A stretch of 64,000 nucleotides of DNA from Clostridia bacterium (GCA_017937655.1 JAGBDE010000030.1:1-64000); one strand, 5' to 3'. Numbered from the stretch's first letter, positions 52,174 to 60,050 are shown. A program made the numbers and translations. The notes: generated by a model from the sequence alone, not told the origin.

Positions 52174-52191
52174 GGCGGAAAGGAAGAAAAG

Positions 52192-52782
52192 ATGGGCTAT
52201 TTGGACAAGGCCGGCCTTGCAAGAGTATGGGCCGGGATTCAGGGAAAATTTGTCCGCTTTGACAAGGCGATGAGCCTGAACGCTACCCAGAAAGCACAGG
52301 CGGTGGCAAATATTGGCGCATTGACATCGTCCGGTACGGTGGACAACGCAAACAAGCTGGGGGGAAAAACTTATCAGGAAATTGTGAACGCAATTTATCC
52401 TGTCGGTAGTCTGTTTTTCAGCATGAACGCAACCAGCCCGGCCAGTCTTTTTGGAGGCAGTTGGACGCAGATTACTGACAAGTTCATTTATGCAGCAGGG
52501 AGCAATTATTACGTCGGACAAACAGGTGGCGCGCAGACCGTTTCTTTGAGCATTGCTAATCTGCCTTATCATACCCATGGAATGCGTATGGGATGGTCTG
52601 ACAATCTTGAAACGGTGAACAGCGTGATTACCACCGTTGAAAGGCAGGGTCTGACCGCCGGTACTGCAGAAAGCCATGTTGTGGTGGATGCAGGATATAC
52701 TACGAATGCTGCGGGCAGCGGAACGGCGCATACCAACATGCCGCCCTTTGTTGCGGCTTATATCTGGCAGCGGACGGCGTAA
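52192..52782 (+). CDS. Tail fibre/receptor-binding protein
   Basis: A 196-residue protein: a helical N-terminus (MGYLDKAGLARVWAGIQ), a linker, and a C-terminal beta domain with YPVGSLFFSMNATSPASLFGGSWTQI and the ending HTNMPPFVAAYIWQRTA, features common to short-tail-fibre and baseplate receptor-binding heads. A His-rich segment (LPYHTHGMRMG) may bind metal. It probably recognises the cell surface. AAAGGAAGAAAAG precedes the ATG. Confidence 0.78.
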   Translation: MGYLDKAGLARVWAGIQGKFVRFDKAMSLNATQKAQAVANIGALTSSGTVDNANKLGGKTYQEIVNAIYPVGSLFFSMNATSPASLFGGSWTQITDKFIYAAGSNYYVGQTGGAQTVSLSIANLPYHTHGMRMGWSDNLETVNSVITTVERQGLTAGTAESHVVVDAGYTTNAAGSGTAHTNMPPFVAAYIWQRTA

Positions 52783-52794
52783 GGAGGAATGGAA

Positions 52795-53199
52795 ATGAGC
52801 AAGGTGATTTACGATCAGCAGGGAAATGTTCTGGAAAACCCTGATCTGGAGCTGGGCTGGCTGAAAGCTTCCACCCGAACGGAGCACCACGAGGCGGTGG
52901 AGTATGTGCCCGATCAGTTTCACTATGAGGTGATCCGGGAATATCCCAACGGCGGCAAGGACGTGGAGCGAGTGGTGGACGTGCCCGGCGTGGAGGCTAA
53001 GGAGGCTTGGGATGAGGAGATCCCCATTCTGCTATACGTGCCCTATACGGAGGAACAGCTGGAGGAGATTCGCAATCCGGTACACACGCCCACTTATGCG
53101 GAGCGTATTGAGAAGCTGGAGACCGAGAACCAGCAGCTGAAGGAAGCGCTGGATCTGCTGCTTTCCGGCGAGACGGAAGAGGTGAGCGCGGATGGCTAA
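52795..53199 (+). CDS. Phage protein of unknown function, baseplate-adjacent
   Basis: A 134-residue acidic protein (MSKVIYDQQGNVLENPDLELGWLKASTRTE...) with a coiled coil at its end (ERIEKLETENQQLKEALDLLLSGE). It sits after the receptor-binding gene, where a small assembly or chaperone protein is often found. The ATG at 52795 is 7 bases from AAGGAGG; the ATG at 52789 is too close. No family is recognised. Confidence 0.7.
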   Translation: MSKVIYDQQGNVLENPDLELGWLKASTRTEHHEAVEYVPDQFHYEVIREYPNGGKDVERVVDVPGVEAKEAWDEEIPILLYVPYTEEQLEEIRNPVHTPTYAERIEKLETENQQLKEALDLLLSGETEEVSADG

Positions 53200-53371
53200 T
53201 CCCTGGAAGGAAAAGGTGCTGCGGTTTAACAAAAAGCGGGCCCTGGCTGATGAAAAGGCTTCCGACCTGATGACCCTTCTTGGCGCGCTGCCCCCCGGCC
53301 AGGTAAAGAACCTGATGAAGGACGAAACCTGCGCCAGGATCCTGGAAAAGTACGGTGTTTCCGCAGAATGA
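53192..53371 (+). CDS. Small phage protein (59 residues)
   Basis: A short frame below usual length cut-offs: MANPWKEKVLRFNKKRALADE...KYGVSAE, charged and helical. The ATG at 53192 overlaps the previous stop, and its TGA overlaps the endolysin start as ATGA, so coupling on both sides supports it as a real gene. GAAGAGGTGAG lies before it. No function can be given. Confidence 0.75.
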   Translation: MANPWKEKVLRFNKKRALADEKASDLMTLLGALPPGQVKNLMKDETCARILEKYGVSAE

Positions 53372-53823
53372 CACAGCGGGAGATCATTGCGGATTTTCAG
53401 CGGATGCTAAGTGAAAAATGGGAGTACGTGCTATCTTCCAGCAGCCCCGGGGCAGTGGATTGCTCCGGGGCCTTTGTGTGGAGCTACGGACAGCATGGGA
53501 AAAGCATTTTTCACGGCTCCAACCGCATATTGCGCACGGAAATAGTGGCTTTATTGCCCATTGACAGGTGGAAGCCGGGCATGGCGGCATTCAAGCGGCG
53601 CACGCCCGGTCAGCAGGGGTATGCCCTGCCGGAAAGCTATCAGCCCGGCGGAAAGCACTATAACGGTGACCTGAATGATTATTACCACATCGGCCTGGTG
53701 GATGATGGCGGCGGCGTGCTGAACGCGCAAAGCAGCAAAACCGGGTTTGTGCGCTCGAAGCTGGACGGCTCCTGGTGCGGCGTGGGTTATCTGAAGCAGG
53801 TGGATTACGGCGAAGTGCAGTAG
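53368..53823 (+). CDS. Endolysin catalytic part, NlpC/P60-like, ending at an in-frame TAG
   Basis: A 151-residue peptidase with AVDCSGAFVW (Cys32) and YYHIGLVDD (His107), the dyad of NlpC/P60-like lysins. It should cleave cell-wall peptides during lysis. The frame ends at TAG 53821-53823, yet the very next codons, in the same frame, continue as an SH3-type wall-binding domain (53824-54123), the normal C-terminus of such lysins. The split may be a nonsense mutation, a readthrough site or a true two-gene arrangement. The start overlaps the previous gene. Confidence 0.85.
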   Translation: MTQREIIADFQRMLSEKWEYVLSSSSPGAVDCSGAFVWSYGQHGKSIFHGSNRILRTEIVALLPIDRWKPGMAAFKRRTPGQQGYALPESYQPGGKHYNGDLNDYYHIGLVDDGGGVLNAQSSKTGFVRSKLDGSWCGVGYLKQVDYGEVQ

Positions 53824-53835
53824 GCGATATCGGCG

Positions 53836-54123
53836 GTGGTGACAGCCCCCAACGGCAGCAATGTGCGCATGCGGAAAAACCCGTCGGAGAAGGCGGAGAC
53901 CCTGCGGAAAATCCCCCTGGGGGAAAGAGTCAGCGTGTACGGCACCTGCGGGGAATGGAGCTGCATCGGCTATGAGGGCATCAGCGGCTATATGCTGTCT
54001 GCGTTTTTGGAAATGGAGGGCGAAACATCGCCCAGGGAAGAAGAAAAAGTGGAGCTTCTGCTTGACAGAGAGGACGCGCTGCGGTTGCAGACTGCATTGG
54101 CGGACGCCCTGCTGCAGAGGTGA
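53836..54123 (+). CDS. SH3-like cell-wall-binding domain, separated from the endolysin by TAG
   Basis: A 95-residue frame in the same phase as the endolysin, four codons after its TAG. It contains VTAPNGSNVRMRKNPSEKAETL and GERVSVYGTCGEWSCIGYEG, a bacterial SH3 repeat, and an acidic helical tail. The GTG at 53836 has only a weak GGCGG sequence upstream. It may be made by readthrough, by reinitiation as a separate binding protein, or not at all. Confidence 0.72.
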   Translation: MVTAPNGSNVRMRKNPSEKAETLRKIPLGERVSVYGTCGEWSCIGYEGISGYMLSAFLEMEGETSPREEEKVELLLDREDALRLQTALADALLQR

Positions 54124-54138
54124 CGGAAAGGAGAAACA

Positions 54139-54603
54139 ATGGAACAGATCTGGGATAAAGTGGTGAAGGGGGTCGCCCTGGCGGTGGGCGCCATCAGCGG
54201 ATTCTTCGGCGGCTGGAGCCTGCTGCTGACTGTGATGGTGGCCATGATGACCATTGACTACATCAGCGGCGTGATGGTGGCCCTCATGGGCAAGAGCACC
54301 AAGACAGAATACGGCGGCCTTTGCAGCAAAGTGGGCGCGCAGGGCCTTGCCAAGAAGGGCCTGATGCTGCTGGTGGTGCTGGTGGCTGCTTTGGTGGACC
54401 GTGCCATGGGCGGCGTGAACAGCGTCTGCCGCGACGCGGTGTGTTGGTTTTACATCGCCAACGAAGGGCTGAGCCTGCTGGAAAACATGAGCCTGGCAGG
54501 GGTGCCCTTCCCGGAGAAAATCAAGGAGCTTCTGGGCCAGAAAAAGGGCGAGAGCGAGAAGCTGGACGGCGAAGCGGTTTCCCATCAGAATACAGCTGAA
54601 TAA
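54139..54603 (+). CDS. Phage holin (toxin-secretion/lysis holin family)
   Basis: A 154-residue membrane protein of the bacteriophage holin 4 (toxin secretion/phage lysis) family. It has three hydrophobic segments, with GFFGGWSLLLTVMVAMMTIDYISGVMVAL and the STKTEYGGLCSKVGAQGLAKKGLMLLVVLVAALVD pattern typical of the family, followed by a charged tail. It permits lysin release. It is the last recognised phage gene; GAAAGGAG precedes the ATG. Confidence 0.92.
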   Translation: MEQIWDKVVKGVALAVGAISGFFGGWSLLLTVMVAMMTIDYISGVMVALMGKSTKTEYGGLCSKVGAQGLAKKGLMLLVVLVAALVDRAMGGVNSVCRDAVCWFYIANEGLSLLENMSLAGVPFPEKIKELLGQKKGESEKLDGEAVSHQNTAE

Positions 54604-54663
54604 AAAGAAAACCCGGCAGGTTCCTTGGAAAGTGCCCAAAAAAGTTTTACAGAAGAAAAACAA

Positions 54664-54843
54664 TTAAGCAACTAAAAGGGCTTGAAGTCTGTGAAGAGCA
54701 GGCGTCAAGCCCTTTAACTTGAGCTTGATACGCCGATTATTATAGTAATCAAGATCCTCCAAGAGTTCTTTTTGAAGTGCTCCATGGAGGAAAATTTCTG
54801 CATGTAAAGCAATCCACTTTTGAGAAAAGGTTCCATCCAAAAT
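54664..54843 (-). pseudogene. IS3-family transposase C-terminal remnant
   Basis: The end of the minus-strand frame reads LLEDLDYYNNRRIKLKLKGLTP, the C-terminal signature of IS3/IS150 OrfB transposases (YIDYYNNKRIKLKLKGLSP in typical members). No catalytic DDE core, start or inverted repeat is present. It abuts the degraded IS256-type remnant; the exact junction is unresolved. Confidence 0.75.
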
Positions 54844-55303
54844 TCTGTGTAAATCCCAAAATCGTGCAAAATGAAAGCGAATACACTCGGCGTAAAAATA
54901 CAGTAAGCTAGGCATGAATTTTGCTCTAGTCGATCCTGCGGTCGGTCCAGTTTTTATAATATTCCGTATGGCTAAATACAGCTTTTGAAAAAAACCGTCA
55001 TCTGTTTGGAAACCGATTTGACTTGGTCACATTCCTGAGCTGGAGGTTGCATCCAACGATGTTGTTGGTGGTGTAAATTATGCGACGAAGCTGCTCGAGG
55101 AACTTGAAATAGGAGCTGAGATTAGCCCGGTTTTTGCGCCAAGCCTCAGAAATCTTAGGGAATTTCTTCCCGGTTTTTGGCAAAGTCATCCAACGCAGCC
55201 AACGCGCTTTGTTCGTCGTCGGCTGCATATTTTTCAGGTCTGCCATTTGTGGCTTCAAAGCCTTGTAAACACCCCACTTGTTATTGAGTATACCATATTG
55301 CAT
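54844..55303 (-). pseudogene. IS256-family transposase remnant, frameshifted
   Basis: The frame ending near 54998 contains KKFPKISEAWRKN and LRRIIYTTNNIVGCNLQLRNVTKS, the C-terminal signature of mutator/IS256 transposases. The conserved continuation (GFQTDDGFFQKLYLAIRNIIK) is in the next frame, so a single-base indel near 55010 has broken the gene. N-terminal catalytic parts are missing. The segment is AT-richer than the flanking genes. Confidence 0.8.
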
Positions 55304-55350
55304 CGTTTAACAAATGGGACGCAGTTAAGCGTTGCCTTGGTTGTTTTTGC

Positions 55351-55791
55351 TTATGGGAAGATGTATTTCAGCTCCTCCATGCCGTCACGGATCAGGCCGG
55401 TTTCCCTGAAGCCGAAGGACAGGTACAGCCGCTTGGCCACCTCGTTGCCCAGGGAAACGCCGGTGTAGATCTCCCGGGCGCGATGAGTACCGTGCAGGTA
55501 TTCAGCAGCCAGGCCGAGGGCCGCCCGGCCATAGCCTTTGCCCTGATGGCGCTGGTCGATCAGGAATTTCCAAAGGGTGTACTGCGTTCGGGCTTCGTAG
55601 TAGCCCAGCATCACAAAGCCCACAGGAACGTCGCCCGCGTAAATGGCGAAGGGGAAAGCGGTGTCCCGGTACGCCCAGGCCTGGGCCAGGGAATGGGCCA
55701 CGGTGGATACGAAGGGCTGCTGGTCGGCGGAAACGCTGAGCTTAAGGACGTCGTCCAGGTTTTCCGGGGTGATGGGTTGCAAATGTACCAT
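55351..55791 (-). CDS. GNAT acetyltransferase (BltD/spermidine acetyltransferase-like)
   Basis: A 146-residue single-domain GNAT enzyme with MVHLQPITPENLDDVLKLSV at the N-terminus and the acetyl-CoA loop LIDQRHQGKGYGRAALGLA, followed by GVSLGNEVAKRLYLSFGFRETG. The pattern is like polyamine or small-molecule acetyltransferases of Bacillus. The ATG at 55791 follows AGGAGGAAGC. It directly follows the double-GNAT gene on the same strand (10 bases), so the two may be co-expressed. Confidence 0.85.
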   Translation of the reverse strand: MVHLQPITPENLDDVLKLSVSADQQPFVSTVAHSLAQAWAYRDTAFPFAIYAGDVPVGFVMLGYYEARTQYTLWKFLIDQRHQGKGYGRAALGLAAEYLHGTHRAREIYTGVSLGNEVAKRLYLSFGFRETGLIRDGMEELKYIFP

Positions 55792-55801
55792 GGCTTCCTC
55801 C

Positions 55802-56845
55802 TCAGAACAGCTCCAGGCCGGGGCGGGGGAGGATGTACTTCTTTTCTGGGATGTCCTTGCCCAGCAGTTCTGCGTGGAAGACGCCGTCCCGATAGTAGCG
55901 GAAACCGGTCTTTTCGATGACCCGGCGAGACTGGTCGTTGAAGTCAAAGTGGCCGATGGTAAGCAGGTCGGCCCGGAGCGCACCGAAGCAGTAGGCGATG
56001 ACGGCCTTCACAGCTTCCGGCATCAGGCCCTGGCCCCAGTAGTCCCGGGACATGGCATACCCCACCTCAATGCAGCGGAGGCCCTGGAAGGCGGGATCTT
56101 CGTCGGCCCAGGAGGAATGGAGCCCCAGGGAGCCGATCACCTTGCCGCTTTCCAGGTGCTCCAGGGCAAACACTTGCTTGCCGCTGATGAAATCCTGGAG
56201 AATCATTTTGCTGGTTTCGATGCTTTCGTGATGGGGCCAGCCCGCCATCTCGCCCAGGCCGGGGGTGGAGGCGTAGGCGTAGAAGTCGTCCAGATCACTT
56301 TCGCGCCAGGGGCGGAGGGTCAGCCGCGGGGTCTGGATCCAGGCGTGGGTCACGTCCACCTGGTTGCCGGGCAGCACCAGCTCCATGCGCCGGGTCTTGT
56401 CGTGGAAGCCCTGGGCCAGGTAGAAGGCCTCGGCGGATGCATTGCCCCGCCACAGGTTCAGCTCCACGGAGTAGCAGCCCCGCTCCATGGCGGCTTGGCG
56501 GCACTGTTCCATCAGCATTTTGCCGATGCCCTGCCGGCGGCAATCCTGGCGCACGCAGAGAAGGTGGACATGCATCAGGCTCATATCGCGAATGCTGAAG
56601 CTGTTCTGATATGCCTTGATCTCGCACAGGAGAACGCCCACCACATCGCCCCCGTCATTCTGGGCCACAAAGGCGTACTGATTGGGGTCATTGAGGAGAT
56701 TGAGAAAATAGTCCTCCGCCATCAGGCCGGGATTGGCGCGGTACAGGTCGGGCCGGAGGGCGTTGTGCTGTTTGGCGATCTGGATCTCCAACTGCCGGAT
56801 GGCGTTGAGGTCGCCGGGGGAAGCGGTGCGGATCATTGCTGGCAT
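55802..56845 (-). CDS. Fusion of two GNAT acetyltransferase domains
   Basis: A 347-residue protein with two acetyltransferase domains. The N-terminal one (about 1-160) has LLCVRQDCRRQGIGKMLMEQ, an acetyl-CoA motif A. The C-terminal one (about 170-340) is RimJ-like, with TPRLTLRPW, EVGYAMSRDYWGQGLMPEAVKAVIAYCF and NDQSRRVIEKTGF. Substrates are unknown; the C-terminal type often acetylates protein N-termini or antibiotics. ATG 56845 follows AAAGAAGGTGG. The gene has its own promoter upstream. Confidence 0.88.
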   Translation of the reverse strand: MPAMIRTASPGDLNAIRQLEIQIAKQHNALRPDLYRANPGLMAEDYFLNLLNDPNQYAFVAQNDGGDVVGVLLCEIKAYQNSFSIRDMSLMHVHLLCVRQDCRRQGIGKMLMEQCRQAAMERGCYSVELNLWRGNASAEAFYLAQGFHDKTRRMELVLPGNQVDVTHAWIQTPRLTLRPWRESDLDDFYAYASTPGLGEMAGWPHHESIETSKMILQDFISGKQVFALEHLESGKVIGSLGLHSSWADEDPAFQGLRCIEVGYAMSRDYWGQGLMPEAVKAVIAYCFGALRADLLTIGHFDFNDQSRRVIEKTGFRYYRDGVFHAELLGKDIPEKKYILPRPGLELF

Positions 56846-56879
56846 ATTGCCACCTTCTTTCCTTGGTATAATGGCAGGA

Positions 56880-56908
56880 ATTGTAGCATATTTCCGGGGG
56901 AAACACAA
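56880..56908 (-). promoter_or_regulatory. Promoter of the GNAT genes
   Basis: On the minus strand, TTGTGT (complement of 56903-56908), a 17-base spacer and TACAAT (complement of 56880-56885). It lies about 35 bases before the first GNAT start. Confidence 0.65.
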
Positions 56909-56945
56909 GGGATGCAAAAAAACGGCTTTTTTTTGAAAAAAGTGG

Positions 56946-56974
56946 TTGACAAATCTGCCGACTTGGTTTATTAT
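56946..56974 (+). promoter_or_regulatory. Promoter of the tRNA cluster
   Basis: Perfect TTGACA at 56946-56951 and TATTAT at 56969-56974, 17 bases apart, about 30 bases before the first tRNA. Confidence 0.75.
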
Positions 56975-57005
56975 ATAACACGTCGCCGTAAGAGGGTGAC
57001 GCCAA

Positions 57006-57081
57006 GGGAGCATAGCTCAGCTGGGAGAGCATCTGCCTTACAAGCAGAGGGTCACAGGTTCGAGCCCTGTTGTTCCCACCA
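57006..57081 (+). tRNA. tRNA-Val (anticodon TAC)
   Basis: A 76-base cloverleaf with paired acceptor GGGAGCA/TGTTCCC, the D-loop AGCTCAGCTGGGAGAGC, the anticodon loop CTTACAA and the T-loop GGTTCGAGCCC. CCA is encoded at the end. Confidence 0.96.
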
Positions 57082-57088
57082 TTAGGAT

Positions 57089-57165
57089 GGCCAAGTAGTT
57101 CAGTTGGTTAGAATGCCAGCCTGTCACGCTGGAGGTCGAGGGTTCGAGCCCCTTCTTGGTCGCCA
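57089..57165 (+). tRNA. tRNA-Asp (anticodon GTC)
   Basis: A 77-base cloverleaf with acceptor GGCCAAG/CTTGGTC, D-loop AGTTCAGTTGGTTAGAAT, anticodon loop CTGTCAC and T-loop GGTTCGAGCCC. CCA is encoded. Confidence 0.96.
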
Positions 57166-57169
57166 TTGT

Positions 57170-57245
57170 GCCTTGGTAGCTCAGTCGGTAGAGCAGCAGA
57201 CTGAAAATCTGCGTGTCGGTGGTTCGATTCCGCCCCAAGGCACCA
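57170..57245 (+). tRNA. tRNA-Phe (anticodon GAA)
   Basis: A 76-base cloverleaf with acceptor GCCTTGG/CCAAGGC, D-loop AGCTCAGTCGGTAGAGC, anticodon loop CTGAAAA and T-loop GGTTCGATTCC. CCA is encoded. Confidence 0.96.
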
Positions 57246-57251
57246 TAGTGT

Positions 57252-57326
57252 GCGGTAGTAGCTCAGTGGTAGAGTGCCACCTTGCCAAGGTGGATGTCGC
57301 GGGTCCGAATCCCGTCTACCGCTCCA
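57252..57326 (+). tRNA. tRNA-Gly (anticodon GCC)
   Basis: A 75-base cloverleaf with acceptor GCGGTAG/CTACCGC, D-loop AGCTCAGTGGTAGAGT, anticodon loop TTGCCAA and T-loop GGTCCGAATCCC. CCA is encoded. Confidence 0.96.
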
Positions 57327-57331
57327 CACTC

Positions 57332-57406
57332 GGTGCCATAGCCAAGCGGTAAGGCGAAGGTCTGCAAAACCTTTATTCTCCGGTTCAAATCCGGATGGCA
57401 CCTCCA
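57332..57406 (+). tRNA. tRNA-Cys (anticodon GCA)
   Basis: A 75-base cloverleaf with acceptor GGTGCCA/TGGCACC, a D-loop with AGCCAAGCGGTAAGGC, anticodon loop CTGCAAA and T-loop GGTTCAAATCC. CCA is encoded. Confidence 0.95.
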
Positions 57407-57425
57407 GATTTGAATTACATGAATG

Positions 57426-57470
57426 AACCCACCGAAAAGGTGGGTTTGTTGTTTTATTCTTTTTTTACAA
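57426..57470 (+). terminator. Terminator of the tRNA cluster
   Basis: AACCCACC (57426-57433) pairs with GGTGGGTT (57439-57446) around GAAAA, followed by a long T-rich stretch. It ends the tRNA transcript. Between it and ugd, only a TATAAT (57516-57521) stands out. Confidence 0.9.
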
Positions 57471-57515
57471 TTGTTTGTGCGGCCCGTGAGGTAGACGGGC
57501 TTCTGTACCATGTGA

Positions 57516-57521
57516 TATAAT
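57516..57521 (+). promoter_or_regulatory. Possible -10 box of ugd
   Basis: Perfect TATAAT at 57516-57521, with only a weak TAGACG 18 bases upstream as -35 box. It lies about 50 bases before the start of the dehydrogenase gene. Confidence 0.5.
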
Positions 57522-57573
57522 CTTCATGGTTATGTTTGCCTGCGCAACGCTGATGCGAAAGGAACATTTGATA

Positions 57574-58830
57574 ATGAGAGATTTTAGCCAGATGAAGATT
57601 GCTGTGGCAGGAATGGGATATGTTGGCTTGTCGCTGGCTGTGCTCCTTTCTCAGCACCATCAGGTGACGGCGGTGGACGTGATCCCGGAGAAGGTGGAAA
57701 TGATCAACCGCCGGCAATCTCCCATTCAGGATGACTATATCCAAAAATTTCTTGACGAAGACAGGTCGGGCAAGAAAAAGCTGGAACTGACCGCCACCAC
57801 GGACGCCGCCAAAGCCTATGCGGACGCCGATTTTGTGGTGGTTGCCGCTTCCACCAATTACGACCCCCAGAAGAATTTTTTCGATACCTCCGCCGTGGAA
57901 ACGGTGATCCGGCTGGTGCTGGAAAACAGCGATACCGCCATGATTGTGATCAAGTCCACCATTCCGGTGGGGTACACCGAAAGCGTCCGCCAGAAGTTTC
58001 AAACCGACCGCATTTTGTTCAGCCCGGAGTTTCTCAGGGAGTCCAAGGCGCTGTACGACAATCTCTATCCCAGCCGGATCATTGTGGGCTGCGATGAAAA
58101 GAGCAAAGCCGCGGCAGAAGCCTTTGCCGGGCTGCTGGTGGAGGGCGCGGAAAAGGAAAACATCGACGTTCTGTACATGAGCTGGACGGAAGCAGAGGCC
58201 GTGAAGCTGTTTGCCAACACATACCTGGCGCTGCGGGTTTCCTATTTCAACGAGCTGGACACCTATGCGGAAATGAAGGGCCTCAGCACCGCCAACATTA
58301 TCAACGGCGTGTGCCTGGATCCGCGGATCGGCGCCCATTACAACAATCCGTCCTTTGGCTACGGCGGCTACTGCCTGCCCAAGGACACCAAGCAGCTGCT
58401 GGCCAATTACCAGGACGTGCCCCAGAATATGATCGAAGCCATCGTGGAGAGCAACCGCACCCGGAAGGACTACATTGCCGAGCGTGTGCTGGAAAAGGCG
58501 GGATATCGCCCCGGAGGGGATGCCTGGAATGCGGAGGATGAGCGGCAGGTCACGGTGGGGGTTTATCGGCTGACCATGAAGGCCAACAGCGACAACTTCC
58601 GTCACAGCAGCATCCAGGGCGTGATGAAGCGGCTCAAGGCCAAAGGGGCCACAGTCATCATTTACGAGCCCACCCTGGAGGACGGAACCGTTTTCTACGG
58701 AAGCCAGGTCATCAACGATCTGGACAAATTCAAGGCTGCATCCGACGCCATCATCGCCAATCGTTACGACGCGGCGCTGGACGACGTTCAGGAAAAGGTC
58801 TACACCAGGGACTTGTTCCGTCGGGATTGA
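57574..58830 (+). CDS. ugd: UDP-glucose/UDP-hexose 6-dehydrogenase
   Basis: NAD-dependent nucleotide-sugar dehydrogenase that makes UDP-glucuronate or a related sugar for surface polysaccharide. The 418-residue product has the Rossmann start [23 protein letters not shown] and [24 protein letters not shown], and the catalytic Cys267 in [15 protein letters not shown]. The ATG at 57574 has CGAAAGGAAC about 10 bases upstream; an ATG six codons later is also possible. It leads a polysaccharide-type cluster with two glycosyltransferases. UDP-glucose is the likeliest substrate, but UDP-ManNAc-type enzymes are alike. Confidence 0.93.
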   Translation: MRDFSQMKIAVAGMGYVGLSLAVLLSQHHQVTAVDVIPEKVEMINRRQSPIQDDYIQKFLDEDRSGKKKLELTATTDAAKAYADADFVVVAASTNYDPQKNFFDTSAVETVIRLVLENSDTAMIVIKSTIPVGYTESVRQKFQTDRILFSPEFLRESKALYDNLYPSRIIVGCDEKSKAAAEAFAGLLVEGAEKENIDVLYMSWTEAEAVKLFANTYLALRVSYFNELDTYAEMKGLSTANIINGVCLDPRIGAHYNNPSFGYGGYCLPKDTKQLLANYQDVPQNMIEAIVESNRTRKDYIAERVLEKAGYRPGGDAWNAEDERQVTVGVYRLTMKANSDNFRHSSIQGVMKRLKAKGATVIIYEPTLEDGTVFYGSQVINDLDKFKAASDAIIANRYDAALDDVQEKVYTRDLFRRD

Positions 58831-58855
58831 GCCTGAGAAAGAGGGGAGAATGGGA

Positions 58856-60022
58856 ATGAAAGTGGTGCATCTTTGTTTGGGATCCTTCTTTCCTGACAAC
58901 TATTCTTATCAGGAAAACATGTTTCCCAAGTTTCACAAGCAGCTTGGATACGATGTGGAAGTGATCGCCTCTCTGGTAAGCTTTGACAAGAACGGAAAAT
59001 GCGTCTATCTGCCCGAGGGCGGCTCCTATCTCAACGAATACGGGATTCCGGTGACCAGGCTGGAAAATCGGAAGCCGCTGAAAATTTACAGGAAGCTTAA
59101 GCGTTTTCACGGAACCTATCAGGCCCTGGAAAAGGCCGCTCCGGATATTCTCTTCATTCACGGCTGCCAGTTTATGGATATGGACGTGGTGGTCAAGTAC
59201 CTGAAGGCCCATCCGTCCACCACGGTTTACGTGGACAATCATGCCGATTTTTCCAACAGCGGTCGAAACTTTCTCTCCAGGAACATCCTCCACAAGATTC
59301 TCTGGAGAAGGACTGCCCAGATGATCAACCCATACACCACCAAGTTTTACGGCGTACTCCCTGCCCGGGTGGACTGGCTGGTGAACATGTACCATCTGCC
59401 CAGGGAAAAGTGCGAGCTTTTGGTGATGGGCGCCGACGACGACATGGTGCAGGAAGCCTTTGACGGCGGTTGGCGGGAGAAAATCAGGCAGCAATACGGA
59501 ATTGCCCCCGACGATTTCCTGATCATGACCGGCGGCAAGATCGACGCGTGGAAAACCCAGACCCTGCTGCTGATGGAGGCTGTCCGGCGCATCGACAATC
59601 CGAAGGTGAAGCTGATCGTATTTGGTTCCGTCACCCCGGAATTGAAGGACAAAGTGGTCGACCTGGCAGACGGCGCCAAGGTGCAGTACATCGGCTGGGT
59701 GCAGGCCAAGGATTCCTACCATTATTGGGCCGCCTGCGATCTGGCAGTCTTCCCGGGCCGCCATTCCGTTTTCTGGGAGCAGGTGGCCGGCGTGGGCATT
59801 CCTATGGTATGCAAGCGCTGGGACGGAACCACCCATGTGGATATGGGCGGAAATGTGCTGTTTTTCGAGAACGATTCCGCCGAGGCGCTTGAGACCATCC
59901 TCCAAACCATCGTAGCAAAGGACTACGGAAAAATGCTGGAAATCGCCCAGAGCGATGCGCGGCGCGCGTTCAGCTATTCGGACATCGCCAGACGAGCTAT
60001 CGCCTTTGGAACTGATCGATAA
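58856..60022 (+). CDS. Glycosyltransferase (family 4-like)
   Basis: A 388-residue GT-B glycosyltransferase. The N-terminal domain begins MKVVHLCLGSFFPDNYSYQENMFPKF, and the C-terminal donor domain has ITGGKIDAWKTQTLLLMEAV, QYIGWVQAKDSYHYWAACDLAVFPGRHSVFWEQVAGVGIPMVC and an acidic E-x7-E-like pattern. It fits GT4-type enzymes that build surface polysaccharide. ATG 58856 lies 9 bases from AGAGGGGAG; ATG 58850 is closer to it. It follows the dehydrogenase by 25 bases. Sugar donor and acceptor are unknown. Confidence 0.88.
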   Translation: MKVVHLCLGSFFPDNYSYQENMFPKFHKQLGYDVEVIASLVSFDKNGKCVYLPEGGSYLNEYGIPVTRLENRKPLKIYRKLKRFHGTYQALEKAAPDILFIHGCQFMDMDVVVKYLKAHPSTTVYVDNHADFSNSGRNFLSRNILHKILWRRTAQMINPYTTKFYGVLPARVDWLVNMYHLPREKCELLVMGADDDMVQEAFDGGWREKIRQQYGIAPDDFLIMTGGKIDAWKTQTLLLMEAVRRIDNPKVKLIVFGSVTPELKDKVVDLADGAKVQYIGWVQAKDSYHYWAACDLAVFPGRHSVFWEQVAGVGIPMVCKRWDGTTHVDMGGNVLFFENDSAEALETILQTIVAKDYGKMLEIAQSDARRAFSYSDIARRAIAFGTDR

Positions 60023-60050
60023 CTCTCGATAAGACGAGGTATGAAGGTAT

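Larger units (their letters stand above)
40491..54603 (+). mobile_element. Compact siphophage-type structural module, reduced prophage
   Basis: About 14 kb of plus-strand genes in canonical siphophage order: terminase small and large, portal, scaffold, capsid, connectors, tail tube, chaperones, tape measure, distal tail, baseplate, receptor-binding, endolysin, holin. No integrase, repressor, excisionase, replication, recombination or lysogeny gene is present, and host genes flank it. Base composition is like the surrounding chromosome. No att repeats are identifiable. This describes a decayed or domesticated prophage; particle formation is unproved. Confidence 0.92.

Noticed and set aside
53821-53823. 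TAG recoded as an amino acid in the phage module
   Set aside because: Another gene of the module uses TAG as a normal stop (47263-47265) and the host genes around it follow the standard code; a local nonsense or readthrough event is simpler.
40306-54603. Integrase, excisionase or att sites for the prophage
   Set aside because: No integrase-like gene, tRNA-overlap or direct repeat flanking the module could be identified; the tRNA cluster at 57006 is on the other side of the GNAT genes and not disrupted.
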